From Acidobacteria bacterium AB60 (lineage in GTDB: Bacteria > Acidobacteriota > Terriglobia > Terriglobales > Acidobacteriaceae): a stretch of 64,000 nucleotides of DNA. Positions within the stretch are counted from its first letter, which is position 1; each line of letters starts with the position of its first letter. The stretch lies in NCBI GenBank assembly GCA_008682415.1, contig VANK01000002.1:620001-684000 (forward strand), read 5' to 3'. Position numbers and translations under genes: made by a program. The notes under the pieces were generated by a model. The model worked only from the letters and a program-made list of their open reading frames with translations, was not told the DNA's origin and searched no databases. This document shows, piece by piece, positions 1 to 8,196 of the stretch.

Positions 1-1821
1 ATCTTCTTCTACGACGGGCCGACCTCGCGCGCCATCGCCTTCGAGGGCCTGCTCAACTCCGGCGACAATCTGGCCGGGCGGCTCAAGGCGGGGTTCCTCG
101 ACAACCAGCAGCCGCAGCTGGTGCACGTGGCCACCGACGGCGAATCGTATGGCCATCACCACAAGCACGGCGAGATGGCATTGGCCTACGCGCTGCGCCT
201 GCTGGAAGACGACAAGAACGTGAAGCTCTCCAACTACGGCAGCTTCCTGGCCCAGTTCCCGCCCGAGGTTGAGTGCCAGATCGTCGACAACACCTCGTGG
301 AGCTGCGTGCACGGGGTGGAGCGGTGGCGCTCCAACTGCGGCTGCAACGGCGGCCGCCAGGGCTGGAACCAGCTGTGGCGCGCGCCCCTGCGCAAGGCGC
401 TCGATCATCTGCGCGACGCGCTCCTTCCCCTCACCGAACAGGAGGGCGCCAAGCTCTTCAAAGACGTGTGGCAGGCGCGCGACGCCTATATCGAGGTGGT
501 GCTCGACCGCACGCAGGAGACAGTCGATCACTTTCTGCGCGAGCAGCAGCACCATCGGCTCAACGATGCGGAGCGCACCCGCGCCCTCGAGCTCATGGAG
601 ATGCAGCGCCACGCCCAGCTCATGTACACCAGCTGCGGCTGGTTCTTTGACGACATCTCCGGTATCGAGACGGTGCAGATCATCGCCTACGCGGCGCGCG
701 TGCTGCAGCTGGCGCAGCGGCTCTTCGGCGCGGAGGCCGCGCGGCTGGAACCGGAGTTCCTGGAGACCATGGTGCTGGCCCGCTCCAACGATGCCAAGGC
801 CGGCGACGGCGCGCGCATCTACAAGGAGAAGATCGGGGCGCTCGCGCTGGGCCTGGAACAGGTGGCCGCCCATTACGCCATCAGCTCCATCTTCTCGTCG
901 TTCGCGGAGGAAATCGAGCTCTTCTGCTACCACGTGCGGCGCCTGTCCTATGACATCTTCACCTCCGGCCGTGGCCGCCTGGCCGTGGGGCGCGTGCGCA
1001 TCACCAGCATCATCACCGGTGAGGAACAGAGCTTCAGCTTTGCCGTGCTGCACTTCGGCGATCAGAACATCACCGCGGCGGTGAAGGGCTATGCCGCAGC
1101 CGACGCCGCCAGCTTCGAGGCCTTCATGGCGCAGGCCGGCGAGCACGTAGTGCGCGCGGATTTTCCCGAGGTGATCCGCCTCATCGACCGCTACTACGGC
1201 CACGTGGACTACTCGCTCACCTCGCTGTTTACCGACGAGCAGCGGCGCATCGTCAAGCTCATCCTCAACTCCACCCTGTGGAACATCGAGAGCTCGCTCA
1301 CCACCATCTATGAAGACCACGCCAGCCTGCTGCACTACCTCTCGCAGGCCGGCCTGCCCAAGCCGCCGGCGCTCACGCTGGCTGCGGGCTTCGCGGTGAA
1401 TGCCGGGCTGCGCCGCGCGCTCGAGGGGGACCCCATCGACCAGGCGCTGCTCCGCTCGTTTCTCACCCTGGCCAAGGCCGACCAGGTGCAGCTCGAAACG
1501 GTCACCCTCTCGTACATTGCCGATCAGCGCATGAAGCGCGCCATGATCGAGTTGCAGATGTCCTCGGGCTCGGCCGACATGCTGGAACGCGCGCTGAACC
1601 TGGCGCGCATCCTGGTCGAGCTTCCGTTCGATCTCAATCTGTGGCAGGCGCAGAACATCTGGTACGAGATCCTGCGCAGCTCCGGCTACGCGCTCACGTC
1701 GTTGTCGCCGGAGGATCGCCCCGCCTGGGATCGCGGCTTCTCCGAGCTGGGCCGCCTGCTCATGATCGACACTACGGCGATCCAGGTGCAGGATCTGAAT
1801 GTAGTCACGACGGGTGACTGA
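1..1821 (+). CDS. DUF3536 / GH57-like glycoside hydrolase, 5'-truncated
   Basis: The reading frame is already open at base 1, so the N-terminus lies outside the window and the last 606 residues are visible. The motif ATDGESYGHHHKHGE near visible residue 44 is typical of the GH57-like half of DUF3536 proteins, which are usually about 800 residues long. The rest is the mostly helical DUF3536 part. By family these are cytoplasmic alpha-amylase/mannosidase-like enzymes of unproven substrate. No signal peptide can be judged. The gene ends with TGA at 1819-1821 and the next gene is convergent 27 bp away. Family assignment is by motif recognition; the substrate is unknown. Confidence 0.8.
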   Translation: MFFYDGPTSRAIAFEGLLNSGDNLAGRLKAGFLDNQQPQLVHVATDGESYGHHHKHGEMALAYALRLLEDDKNVKLSNYGSFLAQFPPEVECQIVDNTSWSCVHGVERWRSNCGCNGGRQGWNQLWRAPLRKALDHLRDALLPLTEQEGAKLFKDVWQARDAYIEVVLDRTQETVDHFLREQQHHRLNDAERTRALELMEMQRHAQLMYTSCGWFFDDISGIETVQIIAYAARVLQLAQRLFGAEAARLEPEFLETMVLARSNDAKAGDGARIYKEKIGALALGLEQVAAHYAISSIFSSFAEEIELFCYHVRRLSYDIFTSGRGRLAVGRVRITSIITGEEQSFSFAVLHFGDQNITAAVKGYAAADAASFEAFMAQAGEHVVRADFPEVIRLIDRYYGHVDYSLTSLFTDEQRRIVKLILNSTLWNIESSLTTIYEDHASLLHYLSQAGLPKPPALTLAAGFAVNAGLRRALEGDPIDQALLRSFLTLAKADQVQLETVTLSYIADQRMKRAMIELQMSSGSADMLERALNLARILVELPFDLNLWQAQNIWYEILRSSGYALTSLSPEDRPAWDRGFSELGRLLMIDTTAIQVQDLNVVTTGD

Positions 1822-1848
1822 TCGGGTCGACCCAGAGCGGCGGAGGTC

Positions 1849-2457
1849 TCACGTGAGGATCAGGCCCGCCTCTCGATCGATCTTGTATTGACGGAGCGGA
1901 TAATCCAAATGGACGTAGCACAGCAGTCGAGCATCGTTCCACTGGTAGTCGTTCCCGCCTGACCATACCTGTATACGATCTTTCAGATGGTGCTTGGCAA
2001 TGAGCAGCACGCATTGAACGGCCAGATCATAGGGCCGAAACCCGGTTTTGCAGGAATCGGCATATCGGCCATTGATGACCTTGCTAAGGTCGCCGCATAT
2101 CCGCGCGAGGGCAAAGGTTTCGTAACTGCAGTTGCCGTCGCAAGTGCGATGTCGCAACAATGTACCCATTCCAAAATACGATCCTTCAACTGCATCAAGG
2201 GAACTACCGACCCCCGAAGCCTTCGGCGCCGGGAAAGGAATAACGACCTCACTGTTCGCGACATGACCGCACTCCCAGATGCCATTGAATGCGATACGGT
2301 CTTGATCGATCTCAGGCAGGCCTTTTCCGAGCGGCCCGGCTAGTCTGACGCCCATATCGTCCAGCGTCAGAATGATTCTCTGAACGTCAGCGATAATACA
2401 GGAGAAGATTTCGCGATCGATTTCCTGTTCGGCTTCCCAGTAGTGGCAATATCCCAT
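1849..2457 (-). CDS. conserved hypothetical protein (MGYCHYW family)
   Basis: A 202-residue protein beginning MGYCHYWEAEQEID. It has no signal peptide or membrane segment and seven to eight scattered cysteines, including a CDGNC stretch around residue 110. Short proteins starting MGY-x-HYW occur as hypotheticals in bacteria and phages, and I know no function for them. Its base composition is less GC-rich than the flanking genes and its codon use less C/G-ending, which suggests accessory DNA. It is convergent with the DUF3536 gene and lies 15 bp downstream of the Rieske gene on the same strand, so it may be read through from it. Confidence 0.6.
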   Translation of the reverse strand: MGYCHYWEAEQEIDREIFSCIIADVQRIILTLDDMGVRLAGPLGKGLPEIDQDRIAFNGIWECGHVANSEVVIPFPAPKASGVGSSLDAVEGSYFGMGTLLRHRTCDGNCSYETFALARICGDLSKVINGRYADSCKTGFRPYDLAVQCVLLIAKHHLKDRIQVWSGGNDYQWNDARLLCYVHLDYPLRQYKIDREAGLILT

Positions 2458-2472
2458 GCCACCTCCCCACTC

Positions 2473-3570
2473 TTAACTCCGCCAGTGCAACTCCACCGGC
2501 CCGTCCATCGGATGCTTCCCCGACCCGTCCAGCCGCGCCTGCTTCAGCGCGAAATACCACTTGGCCGGCTTGTCCGCATCATCAATCAGCATCAGGCTGG
2601 GATTGTGCTTCAGCCCCTCGGCCTGCTGGATCATGGTCACCTGGTCCTGGCGCACGAACTTCGCGCCAAAGAACTTGGCAATGGGCGTAACGAACGGCAC
2701 GTGATAGAAGACGTTCCACGCCGCGATCACATCAATGCGGCAGGTGGAGCTGGTCACGGGCGTGACCGTGGTGAGCGAGGAAAACCACTTGTCACCGCAG
2801 CGGATCGTCTCGGTCCGGCGGTTGGGCAGGATGAAGTCGATGGTCGTCTCCACCGGCTGCCCGTACACGCCCAGCAGCTTGTACGGCGCGGAGTTGCCGC
2901 TGGGCGCGTGCGCGCTCATCCGGAAGCCGTCGGGAATGGGCTCGAACTTCTTGGTCTTCTCGCGGATGCTGGCCCGCGATCGCCACCACCACGCCTGGTG
3001 CACAAACGGCCCGTGCGCCGGATCCATCAGGCCGATGATCCCGTGATCCACATTGCAGGGCAGGTCAGCGGTGAGGAAGGCGGTGCGGTAGCGCGGCCCG
3101 AACTTCGCCAGCTCCGGAACTGCGCGGGGCTGCGCGCCCTGCGCATGCTTTCCCGATCCCGGCGACGGAATGTAGACCCACGCATGCCCATCGCGCTCCT
3201 CGCAGGGAAACGCCGTCGCGTAGATACGTGTCGCATCCAGCCGGTCGTGGCTGGAGAGCGACGGAATCTTGGCGCACTGCCCGCTGCACGGCTCGAACTC
3301 CCATCCGTGATAGCGGCAGGTCACATGCTCGCCGTCGAACCAGCCCACGCTCAGCGGAATGCCGCGGTGCGGACAACTGTCGCGCATGGCAAAGAGCTGC
3401 CCGCTCTTTAACCTTCCTAAGACCAGAGGGATATCAAGCAGCATCGCTGTGGCCAGCTTGCCGTTGCGCAGCGTGTCCGTGCGCAGCGCCGGATACCAGT
3501 CGTCGTAGATCAGCGTGGCGCTCGGCCCCTGAATGGGCACACCCGCATCCGTGGTCGTCACAAACGGCAT
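2473..3570 (-). CDS. Rieske 2Fe-2S aromatic ring-hydroxylating oxygenase, alpha-subunit type
   Basis: A 365-residue soluble protein. The Rieske motif is plain near residues 65-90: CPHRG, then CRYHGW about 17 residues on (C-x-H ... C-x2-H), binding the 2Fe-2S cluster. The mononuclear iron site follows at MDPAHGPFVH (D-x2-H-x4-H). This is the architecture of Rieske oxygenases of the vanillate demethylase / pheophorbide oxygenase branch, which need a separate reductase; none is adjacent. I chose the ATG at 3570 (MPFVTTTDAG) over an in-frame codon 18 codons upstream because the extension is arginine-rich and not domain-like. The substrate cannot be read from sequence. Confidence 0.85.
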   Translation of the reverse strand: MPFVTTTDAGVPIQGPSATLIYDDWYPALRTDTLRNGKLATAMLLDIPLVLGRLKSGQLFAMRDSCPHRGIPLSVGWFDGEHVTCRYHGWEFEPCSGQCAKIPSLSSHDRLDATRIYATAFPCEERDGHAWVYIPSPGSGKHAQGAQPRAVPELAKFGPRYRTAFLTADLPCNVDHGIIGLMDPAHGPFVHQAWWWRSRASIREKTKKFEPIPDGFRMSAHAPSGNSAPYKLLGVYGQPVETTIDFILPNRRTETIRCGDKWFSSLTTVTPVTSSTCRIDVIAAWNVFYHVPFVTPIAKFFGAKFVRQDQVTMIQQAEGLKHNPSLMLIDDADKPAKWYFALKQARLDGSGKHPMDGPVELHWRS

Positions 3571-3618
3571 TTGGGACTCACCATAGCACGCGTGCCCACG
3601 ATCCCGCTGCGGCCTAAA

Positions 3619-3646
3619 AGCCAAGAGCTAACAGCCAATAGCTGCG
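3619..3646. repeat. period-7 array, AGCYAAN type
   Basis: Four consecutive 7-bp units (agccaag, agctaac, agccaat, agctgcg) lie between the TonB-family gene and the Rieske gene. The same unit type recurs at 23900-23934. Confidence 0.75.
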
Positions 3647-3649
3647 CGC

Positions 3650-4306
3650 TCAACCCGCCGTGATCGGATAGCTGGGATTGAACGGAAAGATCAGCTCCGC
3701 CTGCGACGCCACCGGGTTCCCGTTCACCATCGCCGGATGGAAGCGCCACGTCTTCACCGTGGTCAGCACGATCTGGTCGAGCGCGTTGCCCAGGCTCTTG
3801 ACCATGTTCACGCCCACCACGTCTCCGTTGGCGTTCACGTTCACGTCCACTACGATCTCGCGCTGCGAGTCCGGAAGAAGCGCGCGGTCGGTGACCGGCG
3901 GCTTGGGAGAGAAGATGGGGAAGGCCGGGTCGGCGTTCTGCGCGTCGGCGCCGTTGCCCTGCGCCGCATCGCCAATGCCATTGCTGGCCTGGTGCGCGTC
4001 CGCGGCGGTGCCGCCCTGCGACTTCACCGGAGGCACTCTGTGCACGGGCGCTGCCGGCTTCTTCGCCTCGGGAGGCTCCTTGGCGGCCTTGCGCGCCTCC
4101 ACGGTCTGCAGTGATCGGGGCAGCAGCAGGCGTGTGTGGTGGGAGCCGCCCGCCAGCTCGATGCCCAGGAAGACGTCTTTGCCGCCGTGCTGGGCCACCA
4201 CGCGGAAGGTGCGGTGACTCACGAACAGCACCACCGACAGCACGAAGAGGTGTGCCGCCACCGACAGGACCACCGAGGAGCGGCTGCGTTTCGATCCGGG
4301 TTGCAT
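3650..4306 (-). CDS. TonB family protein (energy transducer)
   Basis: A 218-residue protein with an arginine/lysine-rich start (MQPGSKRSRS) and one membrane segment at about residues 10-32, so it is inner-membrane anchored. A proline/alanine/lysine-rich periplasmic linker follows (residues 65-130), then a C-terminal TonB-like domain (about 140-210) with REIVVDVNVNANGDV and VKTWRFHPA. By family it transmits proton-motive force to TonB-dependent receptors such as the one at 30207-33689. The start ATG at 4306 has a strong SD, GAGGAGG, 7 bases upstream; longer in-frame versions have none. No ExbB or ExbD is adjacent. Confidence 0.85.
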   Translation of the reverse strand: MQPGSKRSRSSVVLSVAAHLFVLSVVLFVSHRTFRVVAQHGGKDVFLGIELAGGSHHTRLLLPRSLQTVEARKAAKEPPEAKKPAAPVHRVPPVKSQGGTAADAHQASNGIGDAAQGNGADAQNADPAFPIFSPKPPVTDRALLPDSQREIVVDVNVNANGDVVGVNMVKSLGNALDQIVLTTVKTWRFHPAMVNGNPVASQAELIFPFNPSYPITAG

Positions 4307-4395
4307 GGAACGGCCTCCTCGCGTCTCGCGTCCGCGCCGGAAAGCCACTTCCGGGCGCGGCAGGTTCCTCATCTTCGCCTGAAGCCGGACGCGAG

Positions 4396-5655
4396 TCAAC
4401 CCAATTGGGGTGGAAGGGCCCCCGCCGGAGATCCGGTCCAGTTGCCCGCCACGAGCTGCACCAGCTTCTCCTGATTGACGCGGGTGGACAGGTTCTGCGA
4501 GCACCAGTGCTTGCGGCAGCCAGGGTGGTCGAGGAGAAGGCATTGCGAAGGGATGCCGCGCCGGCGCATCTCGTAGCCGCCGGGCAGGATGTTGAGGGCG
4601 CAGGCCACCGCGGCGACGGCTACGCCCATCTCCCGCTGCCAGCGCTCCAGCTGCTGGCTGAACCCTGTGGCGTGCGGCACCAGATACACGCGCACACCCT
4701 CATCGCGCATATCTTGAGAGACCTGGTGGACCTGGCACGCGGGATCGCAGCCCATGCAGAGGAGGTCCGGACCGGTGCGGATGGCCATGCACCGGTCAGC
4801 CCGCGCTCCGCGCATGCAGGTGGGCACGAGCAACACCCGTTCGCGGCACTCCTCGAAGGCGGGGCGGAGCGCCTCGTTCATGACCTGCGCCGCCACCATG
4901 CCGAGGTGATACTCCACCGGCTTGCGGCCGCAGAAGAAGCGGTCCTCGCGGATCCCGCGACGCAGGAAGTCCTGGGCCAGGAAAGGACGCACGCCGCGGG
5001 TATAGCGGCCCAGCGCCTCGGCGGCTTCCACGGCAAACCAGTCGAAGAAGGCGGTGGCCGTCTCCAGGCAGGTGGAGGCCGCGTGGGTGTCGGCGGTGCG
5101 CAGATAGAGATGCCAGTGCTGCAGGCGAGTCGTCTCCTCGCGGAACTCCCCGGTGGCCTCCAGCCAGCACAGCAGGCGGGGGATGCGGTCCAGGTGCACC
5201 AGGCCCGGATCGGTGCTCTCGGCCGGGGTCGCGAACGCGGCGCGAAAGAGGCACCCGCGCGCCAGGTCGGCGGCCGGTTTCAGACGCGGGAAGCGGCGGC
5301 GCACCTGAAGCAGGGTCTGGGCCAGCGAGACCGCCCCGGGCCGGGTGTGCGCGGCTGCGGTGCTGTAGACCCGCAGCACCATGCCCAGCGTGAGCAGCTC
5401 CAGCGCGTATTCGCCCCGGGCACGGGCCGGCTCGTCGGTGGAGAACCGCAGGTACTCGGCGTACTCGTCGAGGAGGGGCGCGGCGCGAAACTCGGCTTCG
5501 CAGACTACGTCCTCGGCAAATTCCTCCAGATCGCGGTAGAAGGCGTGCGAGTTCGGCTGGCCGTCGGCCAGGTCGTAGACCTTGCGCGGATCTCTGGCGA
5601 GGACCGCGTGGATCCCTTGCTCTGCGGTCTTTCCTGAACCTTCCCTGCCCTGCAT
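4396..5655 (-). CDS. DUF116 domain-containing protein
   Basis: About 419 residues. The C-terminal third carries a cysteine-rich DUF116-type pattern: LLVPTCMRG, then RADRC, LLCMGCDPAC and later DHPGCRKHWC, which suggests metal or Fe-S binding. The N-terminal two thirds are helical with no obvious signal peptide. It lies 106 bp downstream of hpnI on the same strand and may be cotranscribed with it. The start at 5655 (MQGREGSGK) was preferred because the upstream in-frame stretch is arginine/proline-rich and unlike a domain; the SD is only moderate. Function is unknown. Confidence 0.7.
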   Translation of the reverse strand: MQGREGSGKTAEQGIHAVLARDPRKVYDLADGQPNSHAFYRDLEEFAEDVVCEAEFRAAPLLDEYAEYLRFSTDEPARARGEYALELLTLGMVLRVYSTAAAHTRPGAVSLAQTLLQVRRRFPRLKPAADLARGCLFRAAFATPAESTDPGLVHLDRIPRLLCWLEATGEFREETTRLQHWHLYLRTADTHAASTCLETATAFFDWFAVEAAEALGRYTRGVRPFLAQDFLRRGIREDRFFCGRKPVEYHLGMVAAQVMNEALRPAFEECRERVLLVPTCMRGARADRCMAIRTGPDLLCMGCDPACQVHQVSQDMRDEGVRVYLVPHATGFSQQLERWQREMGVAVAAVACALNILPGGYEMRRRGIPSQCLLLDHPGCRKHWCSQNLSTRVNQEKLVQLVAGNWTGSPAGALPPQLG

Positions 5656-5761
5656 CGCTGGCCGTCCCCGCGCCGGGATCGCGACCCGAACGGCGCGCGA
5701 GACCGGTACGCGGGCGATTGTACGGTGGCTCCGGACTCCCGCGATGTGACGGCAAACAGGG

Positions 5762-6925
5762 CTAAACCGGAGTGAGTTTGCCGCCTTTGACGGTGAAGCG
5801 CTGCCCGCGCCACACGATGGTGTTACCGGCAAAGCCCGCGATCCAAAGACCCATGGCGATCACGTCGCGCAGCGGCAAAAGCCAGAGGCTGGGCAGCACC
5901 TCGTGGTCGCCGAGCACGCGGGCGCCCACCGTCATGGCCAGGGTCAGACGCAGGAAGAAGCTCATGGCCAGCAGCCAGAGGCTCACCGGGCTGGCGCCGC
6001 TAGCCAGCACGTTGAGCAGCGCCCACCCCAGGCCATAGGTGAAGACGAGCCCGGCATAGCCCCAGGGACGGGCATCGCGCACGGTGCGGTACCAGCGCAA
6101 CTGGTGGTCGACGAATCCCCGCCAGCCGTAAGGCGGGACGCTGGTTTCGACGGGCTCGGGCGTCAGGGCGACGGCATAGCCGGCCGTCCACACGCGCGCG
6201 CCCAGCTCGTAATCGTCGGCCAGGTGGTCGACCAGGGTGAGGAGCCCGCCGATGGACTCCAGCGCTTCGCGGGTGACGGCGAGGGTGGAACCGAGGCCGT
6301 AGCGAAGGCCGCCCTCCAGCCAGCGCGCCAGCAGGACGCTGGGCTGGAAGTCAGTGGCGATGCCCAGCGCCTCGAGGTGCGACGGAAGGGTCCCGTGGGC
6401 ACGGCCGCGGTAGAGCGCGGTCACCAGGCCGGTTTTGCGACCGCCGGAGTCCCCGAAGTGCATGGTCACGCGTTCCAGGTATCGCGGGCCAACGGTGATG
6501 TCGGAGTCGTTGATGAGCAGGAGGTTATGGCGGGCCTGGGGCGCGAGCTGGACGAGGGTGGAAACCTTGCCGTTGGCGCCGAGGCGCTCCGGGCACTCGA
6601 TCAGGCGGATGGGAATCTCGGGGAACTCGCGCTGCATGTCGGCGACGACGGCGACGGCGGGATCGTCGAGGGAGGAGACGCCGAAGAGCAGCTCGAACTC
6701 GCCCGCGTAGGCCTGGCGGCAGTGGCTGCGGAAGGCGTCGCGCATGCCCGGATCGACGCCCTTGAGGGACTTGAGAATGGAGACACCCGGGGTTTCACGA
6801 AGGGGAGGAACTCTCTGTGCCAGAAAGACATACGCGGCGAGAAGGGCAGCCAGGAAATAGCCCATGCCAACCACGGCGAGTACCGTGGTGAGCCCCTCAA
6901 TGGCCTGCGCGAGCGGATGCGGCAT
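5762..6925 (-). CDS. hpnI: HpnI-like membrane glycosyltransferase (GT2/GT21)
   Basis: A 387-residue GT-A fold enzyme. An N-terminal membrane helix (about 10-35) precedes the catalytic domain, and several C-terminal helices follow (about 285-370). Motifs in order are NDSDI (divalent-metal aspartates), HLADDYELG (catalytic D) and QLRWYRTVR (Q-x2-RW). This order is shared by ceramide glucosyltransferases and HpnI, which adds N-acetylglucosamine to bacteriohopanetetrol. The acidobacterial setting favours the hopanoid role, but no squalene-hopene cyclase or other hpn gene is in the window. A plain GT21 glycosyltransferase is the alternative. Confidence 0.75.
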   Translation of the reverse strand: MPHPLAQAIEGLTTVLAVVGMGYFLAALLAAYVFLAQRVPPLRETPGVSILKSLKGVDPGMRDAFRSHCRQAYAGEFELLFGVSSLDDPAVAVVADMQREFPEIPIRLIECPERLGANGKVSTLVQLAPQARHNLLLINDSDITVGPRYLERVTMHFGDSGGRKTGLVTALYRGRAHGTLPSHLEALGIATDFQPSVLLARWLEGGLRYGLGSTLAVTREALESIGGLLTLVDHLADDYELGARVWTAGYAVALTPEPVETSVPPYGWRGFVDHQLRWYRTVRDARPWGYAGLVFTYGLGWALLNVLASGASPVSLWLLAMSFFLRLTLAMTVGARVLGDHEVLPSLWLLPLRDVIAMGLWIAGFAGNTIVWRGQRFTVKGGKLTPV

Positions 6926-7076
6926 TTCAGGGTATTTTAGCCGATGACCGTTGTAAGTCTCGTAGAATCAATAACCAGGAAAACGTAGGTTTCGCCTTCT
7001 GTTCGTCCATGGGTGGCCGTATAAGCGCATTGTTATCAGAAGCATCCAGTTTATAATAGGCGAAGAAATGGCAAAT

Positions 7077-7099
7077 ACTACATAGGGGGGGGAGGGGGT
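7077..7099 (+). repeat. ACTACATA-G8-A-G5-T tract module, copy 1
   Basis: This 23-base module is exactly repeated in reverse complement at 62160-62182. ACTACATA resembles one half of a BlaI/MecI-type operator. Confidence 0.75.
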
Positions 7100-7417
7100 G
7101 CTCCTGCCCTCTCACCAGAAACGGACCAGAACCGGGGCGCGCAAACGCGATTCGGTCCTGATCCGCTGGATGAAGTATGGAGGATTTGGCGGGCTGGGGA
7201 TGTGGCGGCGGTCACGTGAGCGAGGGCAGCGCCTTTGTTGTGGAGAGGAGCTGATGTCCCTGATCCCGGCGCGCCCTTCCGGCTGCGCCATGCGCCCAAC
7301 CTGGCGGCTCGGCGGGGGACCCTGGTTTCTGCGAGCCGCGCGAAGCCGCTTGCAAGAACGTACGTGGCGCCTTGCGGCACTTAAGAGCACGAAAAAGGCA
7401 ACAACAAGAGCAACTGC

Positions 7418-7503
7418 GGATCCCTCCGCTGCGCTACGGGATGACACCTCCACTGCTGATCCCTCCGCTGCGCTACGGATGACACCACTTACGGGATGAC
7501 ACC
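7418..7503 (+). repeat. CCTCCGCTGCGCTACGGG module, two and a half direct copies
   Basis: Copy one is at 7418-7448 and copy two at 7457-7486 (one G shorter); a partial third (acgggatgacacc) ends at 7503. The core ends in ATGACA. The same module occurs inverted at 62028-62051. Confidence 0.8.
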
Positions 7504-7620
7504 TATATGGAGGAGCGGGATGGAGGAGCGGGCCTCGTGGACAGGCAGGAACTTCCAGGACCGATCTCTCCGCTCCGCGACGAGAGGGCAGCCTTGCGGG
7601 AGCACATCTATGCCCCTTGC

Positions 7621-8109
7621 TTAGATATGACAGCTGGCGAGGCCGCGCTTTTCGAGATAGCGCTGGTGGTACTCTTCGGCGCGCCAGAAGGTCTGGGCCG
7701 GCTCAACTTTGGTGACGATCCGCTTCGGCTTGAACTTGCCCTCGCTGGTGAGCTGCTCGATCTTGGCTTTGGCCTGCTGCTCCTGCGCGGGGGAATGGAA
7801 AAAGATGGCGGAGCGGTACTGGGTTCCCCAGTCGGGTCCCTGGCGGTTGAGGGTGGTGGGGTCGTGCAGCTCGAAGAAGGTGTCGAGGAGCTGCTCGTAG
7901 GTGATCTTTTCAGGGTCGAAGTCCACCTCGACCACCTCGGCATGCCCGGTCTGATCGGTGCACACGTCCTTGTAGGTTGGGTTCTGGAGTGCTCCGCCCT
8001 CGTAGCCTACGGCGGTTGCGGTCACGCCGGGCATGGCGGCGAACTTCGCCTCAACGCCCCAGAAGCAGCCGGCACCGAATGTCGCTTTTTCCATGGTCAT
8101 GGTGTACAT
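7621..8109 (-). CDS. msrA: peptide-methionine (S)-S-oxide reductase MsrA
   Basis: A 162-residue cytosolic repair enzyme that reduces the S epimer of methionine sulfoxide using thioredoxin. GAGCFWG at residues 12-18 holds the nucleophilic cysteine. Other family landmarks are GYEGG, NPTYKDVCTDQTGHAE and GTQYRSAIF, and a C-terminal ASCHI cysteine could be the recycling cysteine. Length is normal. Starts at 8109 or 8100 (MEKATF follows) are both possible since no clear SD is present. No msrB is adjacent. Confidence 0.95.
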   Translation of the reverse strand: MYTMTMEKATFGAGCFWGVEAKFAAMPGVTATAVGYEGGALQNPTYKDVCTDQTGHAEVVEVDFDPEKITYEQLLDTFFELHDPTTLNRQGPDWGTQYRSAIFFHSPAQEQQAKAKIEQLTSEGKFKPKRIVTKVEPAQTFWRAEEYHQRYLEKRGLASCHI

Positions 8110-8140
8110 GATGCGCGGAGAGGGCGGATGGTAACAAGAG

Positions 8141-8175
8141 GCAGTGGACAGTGGCCAGTGAACAGGGTACAGAGG
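8141..8175. repeat. period-7 array, ACAGTGN type
   Basis: Five 7-bp units (gcagtgg, acagtgg, ccagtga, acagggt, acagagg) lie between msrA and the pseudouridine synthase gene. A reverse-complement array of the same type is at 39208-39242. Confidence 0.75.
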
Positions 8176-8196
8176 GAGCGATCCTTCGATTACGGA

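Larger units (their letters stand above)
6926..7620. other. non-coding stretch with dispersed repeat modules
   Basis: About 695 bp with no supportable gene. The part next to hpnI is AT-rich (6950-7076) and could hold its promoter. It then carries a G-tract module (7077-7099) and direct copies of a 30-bp module (7418-7503), both with a counterpart near 62.1 kb. The sequence between them, 7100-7410, holds nothing I recognise. Confidence 0.6.
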
